Assembly (NCBI GenBank): GCA_947499255.1
Contig: CANMNF010000002.1
Coordinates: forward strand, 384,430-448,429
DNA: 64,000 bases
Source: an uncultured Sphingomonadaceae bacterium
Lineage (GTDB): Bacteria > Pseudomonadota > Alphaproteobacteria > Sphingomonadales > Sphingomonadaceae
Reading direction: 5' to 3'
Every line of letters begins with the position of its first letter. Position 1 is the first letter of the stretch. The notes beneath the pieces are model-generated. The model worked only from the letters and a program-made list of their open reading frames with translations. It searched no databases and was not told the origin of the DNA. Shown here one piece after another: positions 1 through 9,843 of this stretch. Made by a program: the position numbers and the translations under genes.

Positions 1-2499
1 CCTGTGCCATGGCGCGAAATCTTCGTGTGTTCGCGCCGGGTAGAAGGCATTCATCTGCGCGCCGGACCTGTGGCGCGGGGCGGCCTGCGCTGGTCTGACA
101 GGCGCGATGATTTCCGCACCGAAGTGTTGGGCTTGATGAAAGCGCAGAAGGTCAAAAACGCGGTGATTGTGCCCACAGGCGCAAAAGGCGGGTTTTATCC
201 CAAGCGCCTGCCCAATCCGGCAATAGACCGTGATGCGTGGTTCCATGAGGGGCGCGAAAGCTACAAAGTGTTTATCCGCACTCTGCTGTCGATCACGGAC
301 AATATCGTGGAGGACAAAGTCGTCCATCCCGATGACGTGGTGATCCATGATGGCGAGGACCCGTATTTCGTGGTCGCCGCCGACAAAGGCACCGCCACCT
401 TCTCAGACACCGCCAATGCGCTCGCGATAGAGCGTGATTTCTGGCTGGGCGATGCATTCGCCAGCGGCGGATCGAACGGCTATGATCACAAAGCCATGGG
501 CATCACCGCGCGCGGGGCATGGATCAGCGTGCAGCGCCACTTCCTTGAAATGGGCGTGGATGTGCAAAAAGACCCGATCACCGTGGTTGGCTGCGGCGAT
601 ATGTCGGGCGATGTGTTTGGTAATGGCATGTTGCTTTCCAAAGCGATCAAAGTTGTCGCTGCATTCGATCATCGGCACATCTTTATCGATCCCAATCCCA
701 ATCCCGCCACCAGCTGGAAAGAACGCAAGCGATTGTTCGATATGCCGCGTTCCAATTGGGAAGATTATGATGCGAGTAAGCTTTCCAAAGGTGCTGGTAT
801 CTTCCCCCGCTCGCTCAAACGTATTGATCTGTCGGTTGAAGCGCGCGCGGCCTTGGGCATTGAAGAGGCATCGCTTGATCCAGAAAGCTTGATCGCGGCC
901 ATCCTCAAAAGCCCCAATGACCTGATCTGGTTTGGCGGCATCGGCACCTATGTCAAAAGCGAAGCTGAAAGCCATCTTGATGTGGGTGATCCGGCCAATG
1001 ATGGCTTGCGCGTCGATGCCAACCAATTGCGCGCCAAAGTGATCGGTGAAGGCGCCAATCTGGGCATCACACAAGCCGGGCGGATCGAATTTTCGCTGAG
1101 TGGCGGAAGGGTCAACACCGACTTTATCGACAATTCTGCCGGCGTTGATTGTTCCGACAATGAAGTGAACATCAAAATCGCGCTTAACGCGGCGCGCAAG
1201 GCCGGGCGTTTGTCAGAAGAACGGCGCAATGCGCTGCTGAAAGATATGACCGGCGATGTGGCCGCATTGGTGCTGGAAGATAACCGATTGCAAGCGCTCG
1301 CCCTGTCGATTGCCGAACAAAGCGGCGCGCCCGCGATAGGTGCGATGACCCGGCTGATTGAGACACTTGAAGAAAACGGCGGACTTGATCGTAAGACACA
1401 AGGGCTGGGCGATAATGAAGCGCTTGGCAGGCGTGCAGCGGATGGCCACGGCCTCACCCGGCCAGAGCTTGCGGTGCTGCTTTCCAATTGCAAACTGGTG
1501 TTGCAAGATGCGATTGAAGCCAGCGCCCTGGCCCAGGATGATGCAGCGGATGCGCTGGTGCTCAGCGATTTTCCGCCTGCACTGCAATCAAAATTCGCCG
1601 CCCAATTGAAAACCCATCGCTTGCGCCCGGAAATCGTGGGCACGGTTGTGGCAAACACCATCGTCAATCGCATGGGTCTGATCCATCCGTTCGAATTAGC
1701 AGAGGAAGAAGGCGCCGGGTTGGATGTTATCGGTACGGCCTTTGTGGCCACGTCTGCCTTGCTGAAAATGCCAGCGATCTGGGACATGTTGGATCAAGCC
1801 AAGATGCCGGAACCGGCACGTTTGGCTCTGTTTGATCAGGCGGCGTTGGCTCTGCGCGGCCATATGGCAGATCTGATCCGAGCGAGCGGCGGCGCCATTG
1901 CACCTGCGCAAATCGCTATTGAGTTACAGCCGATGGTTGATGAACTCACCAAGCATTGTGAAACACTGCTCGGCAGCGAATCGCGCGGGCACGTGGAGGA
2001 AATTGCAGCCAGCATGGCTGCACATGGGGCAAACAATGATGCAGCGCAAAGGGTCGCACAATTGTTTGCTCTTGATGGCGCTATCGGCCTTTCGGCATTG
2101 TCCCGCGATACAAATATCGCGCCGGTAAAACTGGCCGATGCGTTTGTTAAGCTGGGCGGTTTGCTGGGCATTGATTGGGCGCAATCAAGCGCGGCGATCA
2201 TGTCACCCGAAGATCCGTGGGAACGTCTGCTGGTCGCCGGCCTTGCGCGTGATTTCCAACAGATGCGGCTGGAATTCCTGCGCCGGTCTATGCGGAAATC
2301 GGGCGACAAATCGCTTGGCAAATCGGGCGGCAAATCGGGCGATCCAGCTCAGCTTCTGGACACATGGGCGCAGCAACACAGCGCCGCCATCGCGCAGTTC
2401 CGCCGCGTTGTTACGCGGGCACAGACCAAACCTGTGGTGGCCCCTGCAATGCTCGCCCAAATCGCCAGCCAGGCGCGCAATTTGCTCAAGTCAGCATAA
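1..2499 (+). CDS. NAD-specific glutamate dehydrogenase, C-terminal part (5' end outside window)
   Basis: Converts glutamate to 2-oxoglutarate and ammonium with NAD. This is the large (about 1,600-residue) bacterial GDH class, and the frame is open at the window edge, so only the last 832 or so residues are present. Visible motifs are [10 protein letters not shown], the [13 protein letters not shown] substrate/catalytic stretch (about residues 50-63 of this part) and the dinucleotide-binding [15 protein letters not shown] (about 192-206). The C-terminal region is the helical extension typical of the class. Near residues 765-780 a Lys/Ser/Gly-rich run comes from four 12-bp tandem repeats. The next gene starts 56 bp downstream on the same strand. 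Confidence 0.95.
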   Translation, partial: PVPWREIFVCSRRVEGIHLRAGPVARGGLRWSDRRDDFRTEVLGLMKAQKVKNAVIVPTGAKGGFYPKRLPNPAIDRDAWFHEGRESYKVFIRTLLSITDNIVEDKVVHPDDVVIHDGEDPYFVVAADKGTATFSDTANALAIERDFWLGDAFASGGSNGYDHKAMGITARGAWISVQRHFLEMGVDVQKDPITVVGCGDMSGDVFGNGMLLSKAIKVVAAFDHRHIFIDPNPNPATSWKERKRLFDMPRSNWEDYDASKLSKGAGIFPRSLKRIDLSVEARAALGIEEASLDPESLIAAILKSPNDLIWFGGIGTYVKSEAESHLDVGDPANDGLRVDANQLRAKVIGEGANLGITQAGRIEFSLSGGRVNTDFIDNSAGVDCSDNEVNIKIALNAARKAGRLSEERRNALLKDMTGDVAALVLEDNRLQALALSIAEQSGAPAIGAMTRLIETLEENGGLDRKTQGLGDNEALGRRAADGHGLTRPELAVLLSNCKLVLQDAIEASALAQDDAADALVLSDFPPALQSKFAAQLKTHRLRPEIVGTVVANTIVNRMGLIHPFELAEEEGAGLDVIGTAFVATSALLKMPAIWDMLDQAKMPEPARLALFDQAALALRGHMADLIRASGGAIAPAQIAIELQPMVDELTKHCETLLGSESRGHVEEIAASMAAHGANNDAAQRVAQLFALDGAIGLSALSRDTNIAPVKLADAFVKLGGLLGIDWAQSSAAIMSPEDPWERLLVAGLARDFQQMRLEFLRRSMRKSGDKSLGKSGGKSGDPAQLLDTWAQQHSAAIAQFRRVVTRAQTKPVVAPAMLAQIASQARNLLKSA
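2296..2343 (+). repeat. Four 12-bp tandem repeats inside the glutamate dehydrogenase gene
   Basis: Four consecutive 12-mers, three close to aaatcgggcgac and the second diverged (aaatcgcttggc), encode a [16 protein letters not shown] run. The reading frame is kept, so the tract adds a flexible basic insert rather than disrupting the gene. Confidence 0.8.
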
Positions 2500-2555
2500 G
2501 GACAGACACCAAGGGCCACTTGACCGCAGCGGTTTTTTTCACGACGACCACACAC

Positions 2556-3782
2556 ATGTTGGCTTTCGACATTATTATCGTGGGCACGGGGCATGGCGGT
2601 GCGCAAGCTGCCATTGCGCTGCGCCAAAAGGGCTTTGAAGGTTCAATCTTGATGATTGGGCGCGATAAGACGCCGCCTTATGAGCGGCCTGCCCTGTCCA
2701 AAGAGTATCTCGCCGGTGAAAAACCGTTTGAACGGCTGCTGATCCGACCAGAACAGTTTTGGGCGGATAAGGATGTTGCGCTTAAGCTTGGCACGTCAGT
2801 GACCAGGATTGACCCTGAAGCACGTCAAATCAGTGTAACGGGCGATGAAACCATCGCTTACCGCAAACTGATCTGGGCGGCAGGCGGTGACGCGCGTCGG
2901 CTGTCGTGCCCCGGAGCGCATCTCGAAGGATGCCATGTGGTGCGTGATCGCGGCGATGTGGATCGGCTGCGCGCGCAGATTGCTGCTGGTGCGAGAAGAG
3001 TTCTGGTGGTTGGCGGTGGGTATATCGGGCTAGAGGCGGCTGCTGTGCTGCGCAAGCTTGGATGCGACGTGACTTTGGTTGAGATGCAGGATCGATTGCT
3101 ATCCCGCGTGGCAGGCGAAGAATTGTCGCAGTTCTATCTGGAAGAGCATCGCCGCCAAGGTGTGGATGTGCGGTTGAACACCGGTTTGGAAAGCATTGTG
3201 GGGGATGGCGAAAACCTCACCGGCGCGATTCTCACCACCAGCGAAGAATTGGCCTGCGACGCCATAGTTGCAGGCGTTGGCATTGTGCCGGCTGTCGGTC
3301 CGCTCATTGCGGCAGGGGCGGCGGGCGCAAACGGGGTGGATGTTGATGGCATTTGCCACACCAGCCTGCCCGGCATTTACGCGATCGGCGATTGCGCGGC
3401 GCATCCCAACCCTTACGCACAAGGCGAAGTCATCCGGCTGGAAAGCGTGCAAAACGCCAATGATATGGCGACCACAGTGGCCAAGGCAATCTGCGAAGAG
3501 CCGGAGCAATATGACGCACTGCCATGGTTCTGGTCGAACCAGTATGATCTCAAATTGCAAACCGCAGGCTTAAGCATTGGCTATGACACCACCGTTGTGC
3601 GCGGCGATCCGGCAGAGCGCAGTTTCTCGGTCGTGTATCTGCGCGATGGCATGGTGATTGCCGTGGATGCGGTGAACAAGACCAAGGATTACGTGCAAGG
3701 CCGCAAGCTGGTGAGTGAACGCGCGATGGTCTCGCGCGAAGATCTGGAAGACGAATCGCGCCAGCTTAAAGAGCTGTTGTAA
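2556..3782 (+). CDS. FAD-dependent ferredoxin/rubredoxin reductase family oxidoreductase
   Basis: A 408-residue flavoprotein of the putidaredoxin/rhodocoxin reductase type, which passes electrons from NAD(P)H through FAD to a ferredoxin or similar carrier. The N-terminal FAD motif [10 protein letters not shown] lies at residues 8-17, a second NAD-binding Rossmann motif [12 protein letters not shown] near residue 150, and the FAD-contacting YAIGDCA near residue 273. The C-terminal end fits the reductase dimerisation domain. The ATG at 2556 was chosen because the Rossmann strand begins at residue 3. It lacks a clear ribosome binding site, and an in-frame TTG at 2520 preceded by aaggg is an alternative. 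Its redox partner is not encoded nearby. The 3' end overlaps the convergent queG by 17 bp. Confidence 0.85.
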   Translation: MLAFDIIIVGTGHGGAQAAIALRQKGFEGSILMIGRDKTPPYERPALSKEYLAGEKPFERLLIRPEQFWADKDVALKLGTSVTRIDPEARQISVTGDETIAYRKLIWAAGGDARRLSCPGAHLEGCHVVRDRGDVDRLRAQIAAGARRVLVVGGGYIGLEAAAVLRKLGCDVTLVEMQDRLLSRVAGEELSQFYLEEHRRQGVDVRLNTGLESIVGDGENLTGAILTTSEELACDAIVAGVGIVPAVGPLIAAGAAGANGVDVDGICHTSLPGIYAIGDCAAHPNPYAQGEVIRLESVQNANDMATTVAKAICEEPEQYDALPWFWSNQYDLKLQTAGLSIGYDTTVVRGDPAERSFSVVYLRDGMVIAVDAVNKTKDYVQGRKLVSERAMVSREDLEDESRQLKELL

Positions 3783-4842
3783 GCTTTTGCGCCGCCCATT
3801 GCGCGGCATCGGCCACCACCGGATCATCATCGCTGCACAAATCCTGCACCTGCGCGCGTAAAGTGGCATTGCCGCTATTGCCTGCCGCAATCAGGCAGTT
3901 TCTCACAAACCGATCCCGCCCAATCCGCTTGATGGGAGAGCCAGAGAATTTGGCGCGAAATGCTGCATCATCAAGCGCCAGCAGCTCTGCAAGGTTGGGG
4001 GCGACAAGCTCTTCGCGCGGAGTGAAAGCTTGGTGGCGCGCGCTCGCCTCGGCAAACTTGTTCCACGGGCACACGGCCAAACAATCATCGCAGCCATAGA
4101 TGCGATTGCCGATCCCTTCGCGCAAGTCTTGCGGGATCGGACCTTTGTGCTCAATCGTGAGATACGAAATACATCGCCGCGCATCGAGCTGGTAAGGCGC
4201 GGGAAAAGCATCGGTTGGGCACGCAGCCTGACAGGCATTGCACGATCCGCACCTGTCTTCATGCGCCGCATCGGCCTGCAATTCTATTGTTGTGTAGATC
4301 GCGCCAAGAAATAACCAATTGCCATGGTCCCGGCTAACCAAATTGGTGTGTTTTCCCTGCCAACCCAATCCGGCGGCTTCGCCCAAGGGCTTTTCCATCA
4401 CCGGCGCTGTATCGACAAAAACCTTGAGCTGCGTTGCAGGTTCTTGCTCCACCAGCCACCGGGCCAATGCTTTGAGAGCCTTTTTCACCGTGTCATGATA
4501 GTCGCGGCCTTGGGCATAGACGGAAATGCGCGCCCGCTTGTCATCGCCTTCCAAAGCCAAAGGATCGCTGTCAGGCGCATAAGACATGCCCAGCGCAATT
4601 ACGCTTCTTGCCTCTGGCCACATGCTTTGCGGCCCTTGGCGCACATCGGCGCGGTCTTCCATCCAGCCCATCGTGCCGTGATGGCCCTGCGCCAGCCAAT
4701 CGCGCAGCCGCTGCGCGCGTTCAGGATTGTCCTGCGCCCCGGCAATGCCCACACTGACAAAACCCAGCTGCGCCGCCTTTGCCTTAAGGCGATCCTCAAG
4801 GGGCAAAGTTACCGCTGCGTTAACCATAATACGATGCCGCAT
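3766..4842 (-). CDS. queG: tRNA epoxyqueuosine(34) reductase
   Basis: Catalyses the last step of queuosine synthesis, reducing epoxyqueuosine in tRNA with cobalamin and two [4Fe-4S] clusters. The 358-residue protein has the normal length. Cluster ligands are visible as [12 protein letters not shown] (C198, C201, C204, C208) and C224 plus CDDCLAVCP (C251, C254, C258). The conserved Asp of the B12 site is in FVDTAPV (D144). The C-terminal part fits the HEAT-like tRNA-binding region. A start at an internal ATG at 4827 is also possible. The gene is divergent from the ABC transporter operon, with only 29 bp between the starts. Confidence 0.95.
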   Translation of the reverse strand: MRHRIMVNAAVTLPLEDRLKAKAAQLGFVSVGIAGAQDNPERAQRLRDWLAQGHHGTMGWMEDRADVRQGPQSMWPEARSVIALGMSYAPDSDPLALEGDDKRARISVYAQGRDYHDTVKKALKALARWLVEQEPATQLKVFVDTAPVMEKPLGEAAGLGWQGKHTNLVSRDHGNWLFLGAIYTTIELQADAAHEDRCGSCNACQAACPTDAFPAPYQLDARRCISYLTIEHKGPIPQDLREGIGNRIYGCDDCLAVCPWNKFAEASARHQAFTPREELVAPNLAELLALDDAAFRAKFSGSPIKRIGRDRFVRNCLIAAGNSGNATLRAQVQDLCSDDDPVVADAAQWAAQKLTTAL

Positions 4843-4871
4843 CGTTCATTCTTCGCGTGTAGCGACACGTT

Positions 4872-5855
4872 ATGGACATGGCGACAGGTGAATTGAGCAA
4901 ACCCGTGATAACGGATCGGCCTTTGGCGATCGAGGCGCGCGGCCTTGTGAAGCGTTTTGACGGGACATTGGCCGTTGATGGCGTGGATCTGAGCGTGCCC
5001 GAAGGCGCGATATACGGCATCCTTGGCCCCAATGGTGCTGGCAAGACGACAAGCTTGCGTATGTTGTTAGGCATTATCGACCCCGATGCAGGAACGCGCC
5101 GCATATTGGGGGCTGAAAACCCGCAAGATGTCGCTCGCCTCATCGGCTATCTTCCTGAAGAACGCGGGCTTTATCCTTCCATGAAGGCCTATGAAGCAAT
5201 TGGATTTATGGGTGCACTGCGCGGTGTCCCGTTGAAACAGGGCCGCGAAAAAGGTCGCGCTTTGCTGGAAGAACATGGCCTTGGCCATGCCGCAGACAAG
5301 CAAATCCGCCAGCTTTCGAAAGGTATGGCGCAAACCGTGCAATTGCTGGGCACGCTGGTGCATGATCCCAAGCTGGTGGTGTTTGATGAGCCGTTTTCGG
5401 GCCTTGATGCGATTAATCAGGGTAAACTTGAAGTCTTGATCCGCGGCCTTGCCGACAAAGGCACCACGGTGATTTTCTCCACCCATGTGATCGCCCATGC
5501 AGAGCGCTTGTGTGAAGGCATTGCCATTATCGCAGGCGGCAAAGTGCCGTTCGCTGGGCGCGTTGATGAAGCGCGTGATCGTATCCCGGCACAAGTCCGG
5601 CTGGAAACGCGCAATGCTCAAGGGCCTTGGCGCGCAGCTTTGCCCGATACCACGCGCCGCAATGGTGATTTCTGGAATTTCCCCCTGCCCGAAAGCGGAA
5701 TTGAACCTTTGCTCAAAGCGCTGATCGATGGCGATGCGGGGATCCTCAGCCTCTCTATCGAGCGGGCCGGATTGCACGATGCCTTTGTTGCGATTGCAGG
5801 AGAGGCAGCGGCGCGCGAAATGGCCAAAGGTTCTGCGCAGGAGCCCACATCATGA
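4872..5855 (+). CDS. ABC transporter ATP-binding protein (NatA-like)
   Basis: Cytoplasmic ATPase subunit of an ABC exporter, 327 residues. Walker A is GPNGAGKTT (residues 52-60). The signature appears as LSKGMAQ (148-154), a variant common in the ABC-2/NatA group. Walker B is LVVFDEP (168-174), with the D-loop SGLDA after it. The roughly 90 residues after the nucleotide-binding domain match the DUF4162 extension seen in Na+ or drug exporter ATPases. It overlaps the permease gene by four bases (ATGA), so the two subunits are translationally coupled. The exported substrate cannot be told from sequence. Confidence 0.92.
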   Translation: MDMATGELSKPVITDRPLAIEARGLVKRFDGTLAVDGVDLSVPEGAIYGILGPNGAGKTTSLRMLLGIIDPDAGTRRILGAENPQDVARLIGYLPEERGLYPSMKAYEAIGFMGALRGVPLKQGREKGRALLEEHGLGHAADKQIRQLSKGMAQTVQLLGTLVHDPKLVVFDEPFSGLDAINQGKLEVLIRGLADKGTTVIFSTHVIAHAERLCEGIAIIAGGKVPFAGRVDEARDRIPAQVRLETRNAQGPWRAALPDTTRRNGDFWNFPLPESGIEPLLKALIDGDAGILSLSIERAGLHDAFVAIAGEAAAREMAKGSAQEPTS

Positions 5856-7105
5856 GCACTTTAGGACGTCTGTCGCACTGGCATGCCGCTTACGTGATCG
5901 CCCGGCGCGATTTTACTGCAATCCTGTTTAGCCGGGCCTTTGTCTTCTTCCTGCTCGGCCCGCTTTTCCCTGTCGCGGTGATGGCGATGGCGGGCGGTGT
6001 GGGTGCACAAATGCAAAGCGAGGCCGCGATTGAAGAAATCGGTATCGCGATGGACGAAGCCGATACGCAGGCAATGCTGACCGCGCGCGATGATCTGGCC
6101 GCGCGCACTGGCGCAATTCCTGCAATGGTCGCCCTTGATAAGGTTGAGCGCGGCGACAGCTTCGATGCCGAAGCCGCGCTGGAACGCGGCGGCAACAGCC
6201 TTGCCGGGATCGTCTCAGGCTCGCTCGAAGCGCCTGAACTCACCGCGACGCAAGGCCGGTTGAACCGCTGGGAAGGCACAATCGGCTTTATCGCCGCCTA
6301 TGCCGCGGATCAGGACAAGCTGACCTATCCGCTTGTCCAGACCAGCCCTGTGGCCAGCAGCGGCGCGACCACCAATTCAGGCCGCATGCACACCGCCCAA
6401 GGCGGGCAATTGCTGTTGTTCTTGCTGATCATGTTGCTCGCCAGCATGGTGCTGTCCAATCTGGTGGAGGAAAAAGGCAATAAGATCATCGAAATCCTTG
6501 CCGCCGCCATTCCGATGGATGCCGTGTTTTTGGGCAAGCTTTTTGCCATGCTGGGCATTTCGGTTGTTGGCCTGATGGTTTGGGGCGGCACCGCAGGCAG
6601 TATCTTGTGGTCCAGCGGGCAGACGCTTTCTGACTATGCCAATCCGGGTGTGGGCTGGCCGATGTTCTGCCTGTTATTCGCCGTGTATTTCGGCATGGGA
6701 TACTTGCTGCTAGGGGCAATTTTCCTTGCCGTGGGCTCGCTCGCATCCACGGTGCGCGAAGTGCAGACGATGTCCATGCCGGTGACCATGTTGCAGATCC
6801 TGATCTTCTTTTTCGCCAGCCTGGCTGTAACCCAGCAGGGTACTGCGTTCGAATATGCAGGTATGGCCTTCCCGCTTTCGAGCCCGTTTGTGATGGTAGC
6901 ACGCGCGGCAACAGACGAAGCAATCTGGCCGCATCTGATTGCATTGGGCTGGCAGGCCTTGTGCGTGGCGCTGTTTATTCGCATCGGTGCGGGCCTTTTC
7001 CGCCGCCGTGTGATGAAATCAGGGCCGCAAGGCACGCGCAAATCGCGCGGGCTGTTCAAATTGGTGCGGTCATTGTTCAGGAGCGGTTCGGCCAAAACTG
7101 TATAG
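5852..7105 (+). CDS. ABC-2 type transporter permease (NatB-like)
   Basis: Membrane subunit partner of the preceding ATPase, 417 residues. A first transmembrane segment near residues 24-50 is followed by a large extracytoplasmic domain (about 50-170). A cluster of hydrophobic segments then follows (about 185-375), with the conserved motif NLVEEKGNKIIEIL on the cytoplasmic side, typical of the CcmB/NatB ABC-2 family. The start overlaps the upstream stop by four bases. NatAB-type pairs export sodium or small toxic molecules, but no substrate can be assigned here. Confidence 0.9.
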   Translation: MSTLGRLSHWHAAYVIARRDFTAILFSRAFVFFLLGPLFPVAVMAMAGGVGAQMQSEAAIEEIGIAMDEADTQAMLTARDDLAARTGAIPAMVALDKVERGDSFDAEAALERGGNSLAGIVSGSLEAPELTATQGRLNRWEGTIGFIAAYAADQDKLTYPLVQTSPVASSGATTNSGRMHTAQGGQLLLFLLIMLLASMVLSNLVEEKGNKIIEILAAAIPMDAVFLGKLFAMLGISVVGLMVWGGTAGSILWSSGQTLSDYANPGVGWPMFCLLFAVYFGMGYLLLGAIFLAVGSLASTVREVQTMSMPVTMLQILIFFFASLAVTQQGTAFEYAGMAFPLSSPFVMVARAATDEAIWPHLIALGWQALCVALFIRIGAGLFRRRVMKSGPQGTRKSRGLFKLVRSLFRSGSAKTV

Positions 7106-7115
7106 GATTTGGCAA

Positions 7116-7613
7116 ATGACCGACACAAAACTGAACCGCCGCCGCTTGCTCGGCTGGATGGGGGTGGGCGCATCGATGCCGGTGCTGGCCGCATGTGGCA
7201 GTGCGCAGGCGCGCGAAGGCAATTTCCGCGTCACCCGTAGCGAAGAAGAATGGCGCCGCCAGCTTTCACCAGCAGAATTTCGCATCCTTCGCCAAGAAGG
7301 GACAGAGCGCGCTTTCACTTCGCCCTTAAACGATGAAAAACGCGCGGGCACTTTCGCCTGCAAGGGCTGTGGCAATGCGCTGTATTCCAGCCGCCACAAA
7401 TATGACAGCGGCACTGGCTGGCCCAGCTTTTGGCAAGCGATTGATCGCGGCGCTGTGGGCCGTTCCACCGATTACAAGCTGGGTTATGCGCGCACCGAGG
7501 TGCATTGCGCAGATTGCGGCGGGCATCTTGGGCACATCTTCAACGATGGCCCGCAGCCAACCGGCAAACGTCACTGCATTAATGGTTTAGCGCTGGATTT
7601 CCGGTCGCTTTGA
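7116..7613 (+). CDS. msrB: Exported peptide-methionine (R)-S-oxide reductase
   Basis: Reduces methionine-R-sulfoxide in proteins. The 165-residue protein starts with an export signal that combines a twin-arginine-like RRRLL with a lipobox LAAC (C27), so it is probably a lipoprotein facing the periplasm, possibly sent through Tat. Zinc ligands are the pairs C82/C85 (CKGC) and C131/C134 (CADC). The catalytic Cys is C154 in KRHCING, and SGTGWPSF is the substrate loop. It lies 10 bp after the ABC permease and may be cotranscribed with it. A separate exported MsrA is encoded at 19.2-19.8 kb. Confidence 0.95.
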   Translation: MTDTKLNRRRLLGWMGVGASMPVLAACGSAQAREGNFRVTRSEEEWRRQLSPAEFRILRQEGTERAFTSPLNDEKRAGTFACKGCGNALYSSRHKYDSGTGWPSFWQAIDRGAVGRSTDYKLGYARTEVHCADCGGHLGHIFNDGPQPTGKRHCINGLALDFRSL

Positions 7614-7625
7614 TCGGGCCACATA

Positions 7626-9410
7626 TCAGCGAACGTAATAGACCTGCAGCATTGATTCCTCGAAATCGGGATGACGTTTGAGCCATTCGGGCGGATCATT
7701 GCGCAACAGCCGTTCTGCAATAGAGCCCGGATTGTCCTTTGCGAAAATGCGCAAGCTGTTTTCCTCAAGGCAGATGACAAGATAATCGGCCTCCTTGCGG
7801 TACATAATCTCGCGCGATCGCTGTTCATCGCCAATAAATGCCAAAATCACGTCACGTATGCCGTCTTGATTGCGGTGATAGCCGCCCATCTCCATTGTAT
7901 GATGGCTGTGCGCCAGAATTGCTGCTGCAGAGTTGTGCGTATTAAACACATGGCCACGTTCCAAGGCGTTGAGATCGGCAAAATCGCATGGTTCTTTGGT
8001 TTCTGTCTCTGCCGGCATTACGGCATTTGCCGCGCTGTTTGTGCTGAACATCAAGGCTTTGCCCATCAGCGTCCCGCCAATCGGGGTCACCAGAAAAATC
8101 ACTGCAACTGTCGCGAATACGCGCGGCAATGTGCCCGAAAGAGCGCGCGCGCGCGGCATGAAATAGCTGAACAACAGCACCGAGAACGGAACCAGCAGCA
8201 ATTGTGCCATAATCATCTCGCGCAACAGCACCAGGCCATAAAGCGTAATCCCTGCAGTCAACAGTGCATATTCGAGCCAGAGCTGCCCCCCTTCGTCCGC
8301 CGCATGATGTTGATTACGGGCCAGCCAGTAACCTCCCGCCAACAGCACAGGCATGATCAGCATCATCACCATGGTGTCGAGATCCTGCAGCCAGAAGGGC
8401 TGGCCCTCGCTTACATGGCGATACCAATATTCCATCAACACTGGGTCAAGCCCGCCAAACGGGTTGGTTAGGCAATGGCCCAGCAGCGATACTGCCAGCG
8501 GCCCACAGATCACCGGAAACAGCGCAAGCGCGGTCAGACGTCCCCAGATGTGGTCCTGCCGCGGCAGGACGCGAAGCACTGCTGCGATAAGCGCTCCGGC
8601 ACCAAACGCTGCCCAATGCGCGGGCAGGAGGATGTCGCACCATAAAGCAAATTCGGTTGAAGGACGCGTCGCAATTGAAAGCAAGGGGGCCACCACAGCC
8701 ATGGCCGCAAGAAAAGGCGCCAGCGCATTATCGCGCCCTTGTAGATAGCGTAGACCGTATAGCGTGCAAACAACCGCAACCGCCGGGCCACCTTCGAGCG
8801 AAATGTTAAGCCAGAACGCGGCCACAACGCCGCTACACGCAGCCGCCAAACTGCTGCGGCGGTGAAGAAAGAGAGAAGCCATGGCAAGCATCGCCAGCGC
8901 TTGCAGCGAATGATGATCGATCATCAAAGGCGCAAAAGCAGGCACTATCAATGGAGAAAGAACGACCAGAGCAAGGCCAAGCAACACATGCATTCCGCGC
9001 AGACCGAGCTTGACCAGAATCGCTTTGAGTAAAGTCAGAGCACAACCCAAATAGAGCAGCGGAATGCACAGCATGGCCCAGAATTCCGCCTGTGCCTGAG
9101 GGAGTAAGGTGGCAAAAAGCAAAATCAGCGCCAGCACTGGCAAGTCGACCAGCCGCGACCAATGCATCGACGCGCCATCGGGCGGATCCATCCTGTATTG
9201 TGTCACATCAAACCAGGCTTGACCGGCCATTAAATCGCGGATCTGCTGAAGGCGTAGCAGAGCGTCGGGATCATACGGATCGGTACCAACAAGCGCGAGA
9301 AAAGCCATCGCTGGAAGCGATACCAACGCCCATGCTGCAAACACATGCCACCAAGGTGATTTTGCGCTACGGTGCACTTGCTTGATCTGCCAAGGAGTGT
9401 TTGGATGCAC
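7626..9410 (-). CDS. Polytopic membrane protein, GT-C glycosyltransferase-like
   Basis: A 594-residue inner-membrane protein with about ten or more hydrophobic segments up to residue 460 and a soluble C-terminal domain. The first extracytoplasmic loop carries GTDPYDPDALLRLQQIRDL and QYRMDPPDGASMHWSRLVD, acidic and aromatic residues placed like the loop-1 catalytic region of GT-C glycosyltransferases. It is the last gene of a three-gene operon behind an FAD oxidoreductase and GtrA (3-bp gap), a context that suggests sugar transfer to a lipid or surface glycan. The GT-C assignment is an inference from topology and neighbours. Confidence 0.7.
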   Translation of the reverse strand: MHPNTPWQIKQVHRSAKSPWWHVFAAWALVSLPAMAFLALVGTDPYDPDALLRLQQIRDLMAGQAWFDVTQYRMDPPDGASMHWSRLVDLPVLALILLFATLLPQAQAEFWAMLCIPLLYLGCALTLLKAILVKLGLRGMHVLLGLALVVLSPLIVPAFAPLMIDHHSLQALAMLAMASLFLHRRSSLAAACSGVVAAFWLNISLEGGPAVAVVCTLYGLRYLQGRDNALAPFLAAMAVVAPLLSIATRPSTEFALWCDILLPAHWAAFGAGALIAAVLRVLPRQDHIWGRLTALALFPVICGPLAVSLLGHCLTNPFGGLDPVLMEYWYRHVSEGQPFWLQDLDTMVMMLIMPVLLAGGYWLARNQHHAADEGGQLWLEYALLTAGITLYGLVLLREMIMAQLLLVPFSVLLFSYFMPRARALSGTLPRVFATVAVIFLVTPIGGTLMGKALMFSTNSAANAVMPAETETKEPCDFADLNALERGHVFNTHNSAAAILAHSHHTMEMGGYHRNQDGIRDVILAFIGDEQRSREIMYRKEADYLVICLEENSLRIFAKDNPGSIAERLLRNDPPEWLKRHPDFEESMLQVYYVR

Positions 9411-9413
9411 CGC

Positions 9414-9830
9414 CTACGCCTCCTTGGGCGCACGGAAGACGATAAATTTTCGCACAAGGTAATTGGTGGTAAAGCTGACAAAGATTGCCAGTGCTTTCGA
9501 CAGCCAAACATTCGCGCCCATAAATTCAGCCAGGCTGACAATGCCAGTGGTCACGGCCAAACCGGCCCATGCCATGGTGAGGAACAGTGCCTTTTGCTGT
9601 GTACGCTGACGCCCGCTTTGTGCAGCGCCATTGGCAAAGACAAACCGGCTGAGCAAAAGCCAGATGACCACAATGCCAGCACAATAAGCGATAGCCGCCG
9701 ATACACCGGCATAAAGCGGCGTTTGCAGCAAGAGTTTGAGGCACAGCAAATCGACCACAAGCGCAGCTAGGCTGGCGAGAAAATATCGCACAAATTCATG
9801 GCTGAGGATGTGATGTAAGCTGCCTCGCAC
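9414..9830 (-). CDS. GtrA family membrane protein
   Basis: Small four-helix membrane protein of the GtrA family, thought to flip or pass undecaprenyl-phosphate-linked sugars across the membrane. I chose the GTG at 9830 (138 residues, the usual family length) because ggagagg sits four bases upstream and because the longer frame would run 97 bases into the end of the preceding gene. The hydrophobic segments start with YFLASLAALVVDLLCL and end near the C-terminal NYLVRKFIVF, a typical GtrA ending. It sits between the FAD oxidoreductase and the GT-C-like protein in one operon. Confidence 0.85.
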   Translation of the reverse strand: MRGSLHHILSHEFVRYFLASLAALVVDLLCLKLLLQTPLYAGVSAAIAYCAGIVVIWLLLSRFVFANGAAQSGRQRTQQKALFLTMAWAGLAVTTGIVSLAEFMGANVWLSKALAIFVSFTTNYLVRKFIVFRAPKEA

Positions 9831-9843
9831 CGCGCCTCTCCGA

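Noticed and set aside
403-1787. Two long minus-strand frames (223 and 279 codons) over the glutamate dehydrogenase gene
   Set aside because: They lie antisense to clear conserved coding sequence, have no family-like motifs and arise from GC-rich codon bias.
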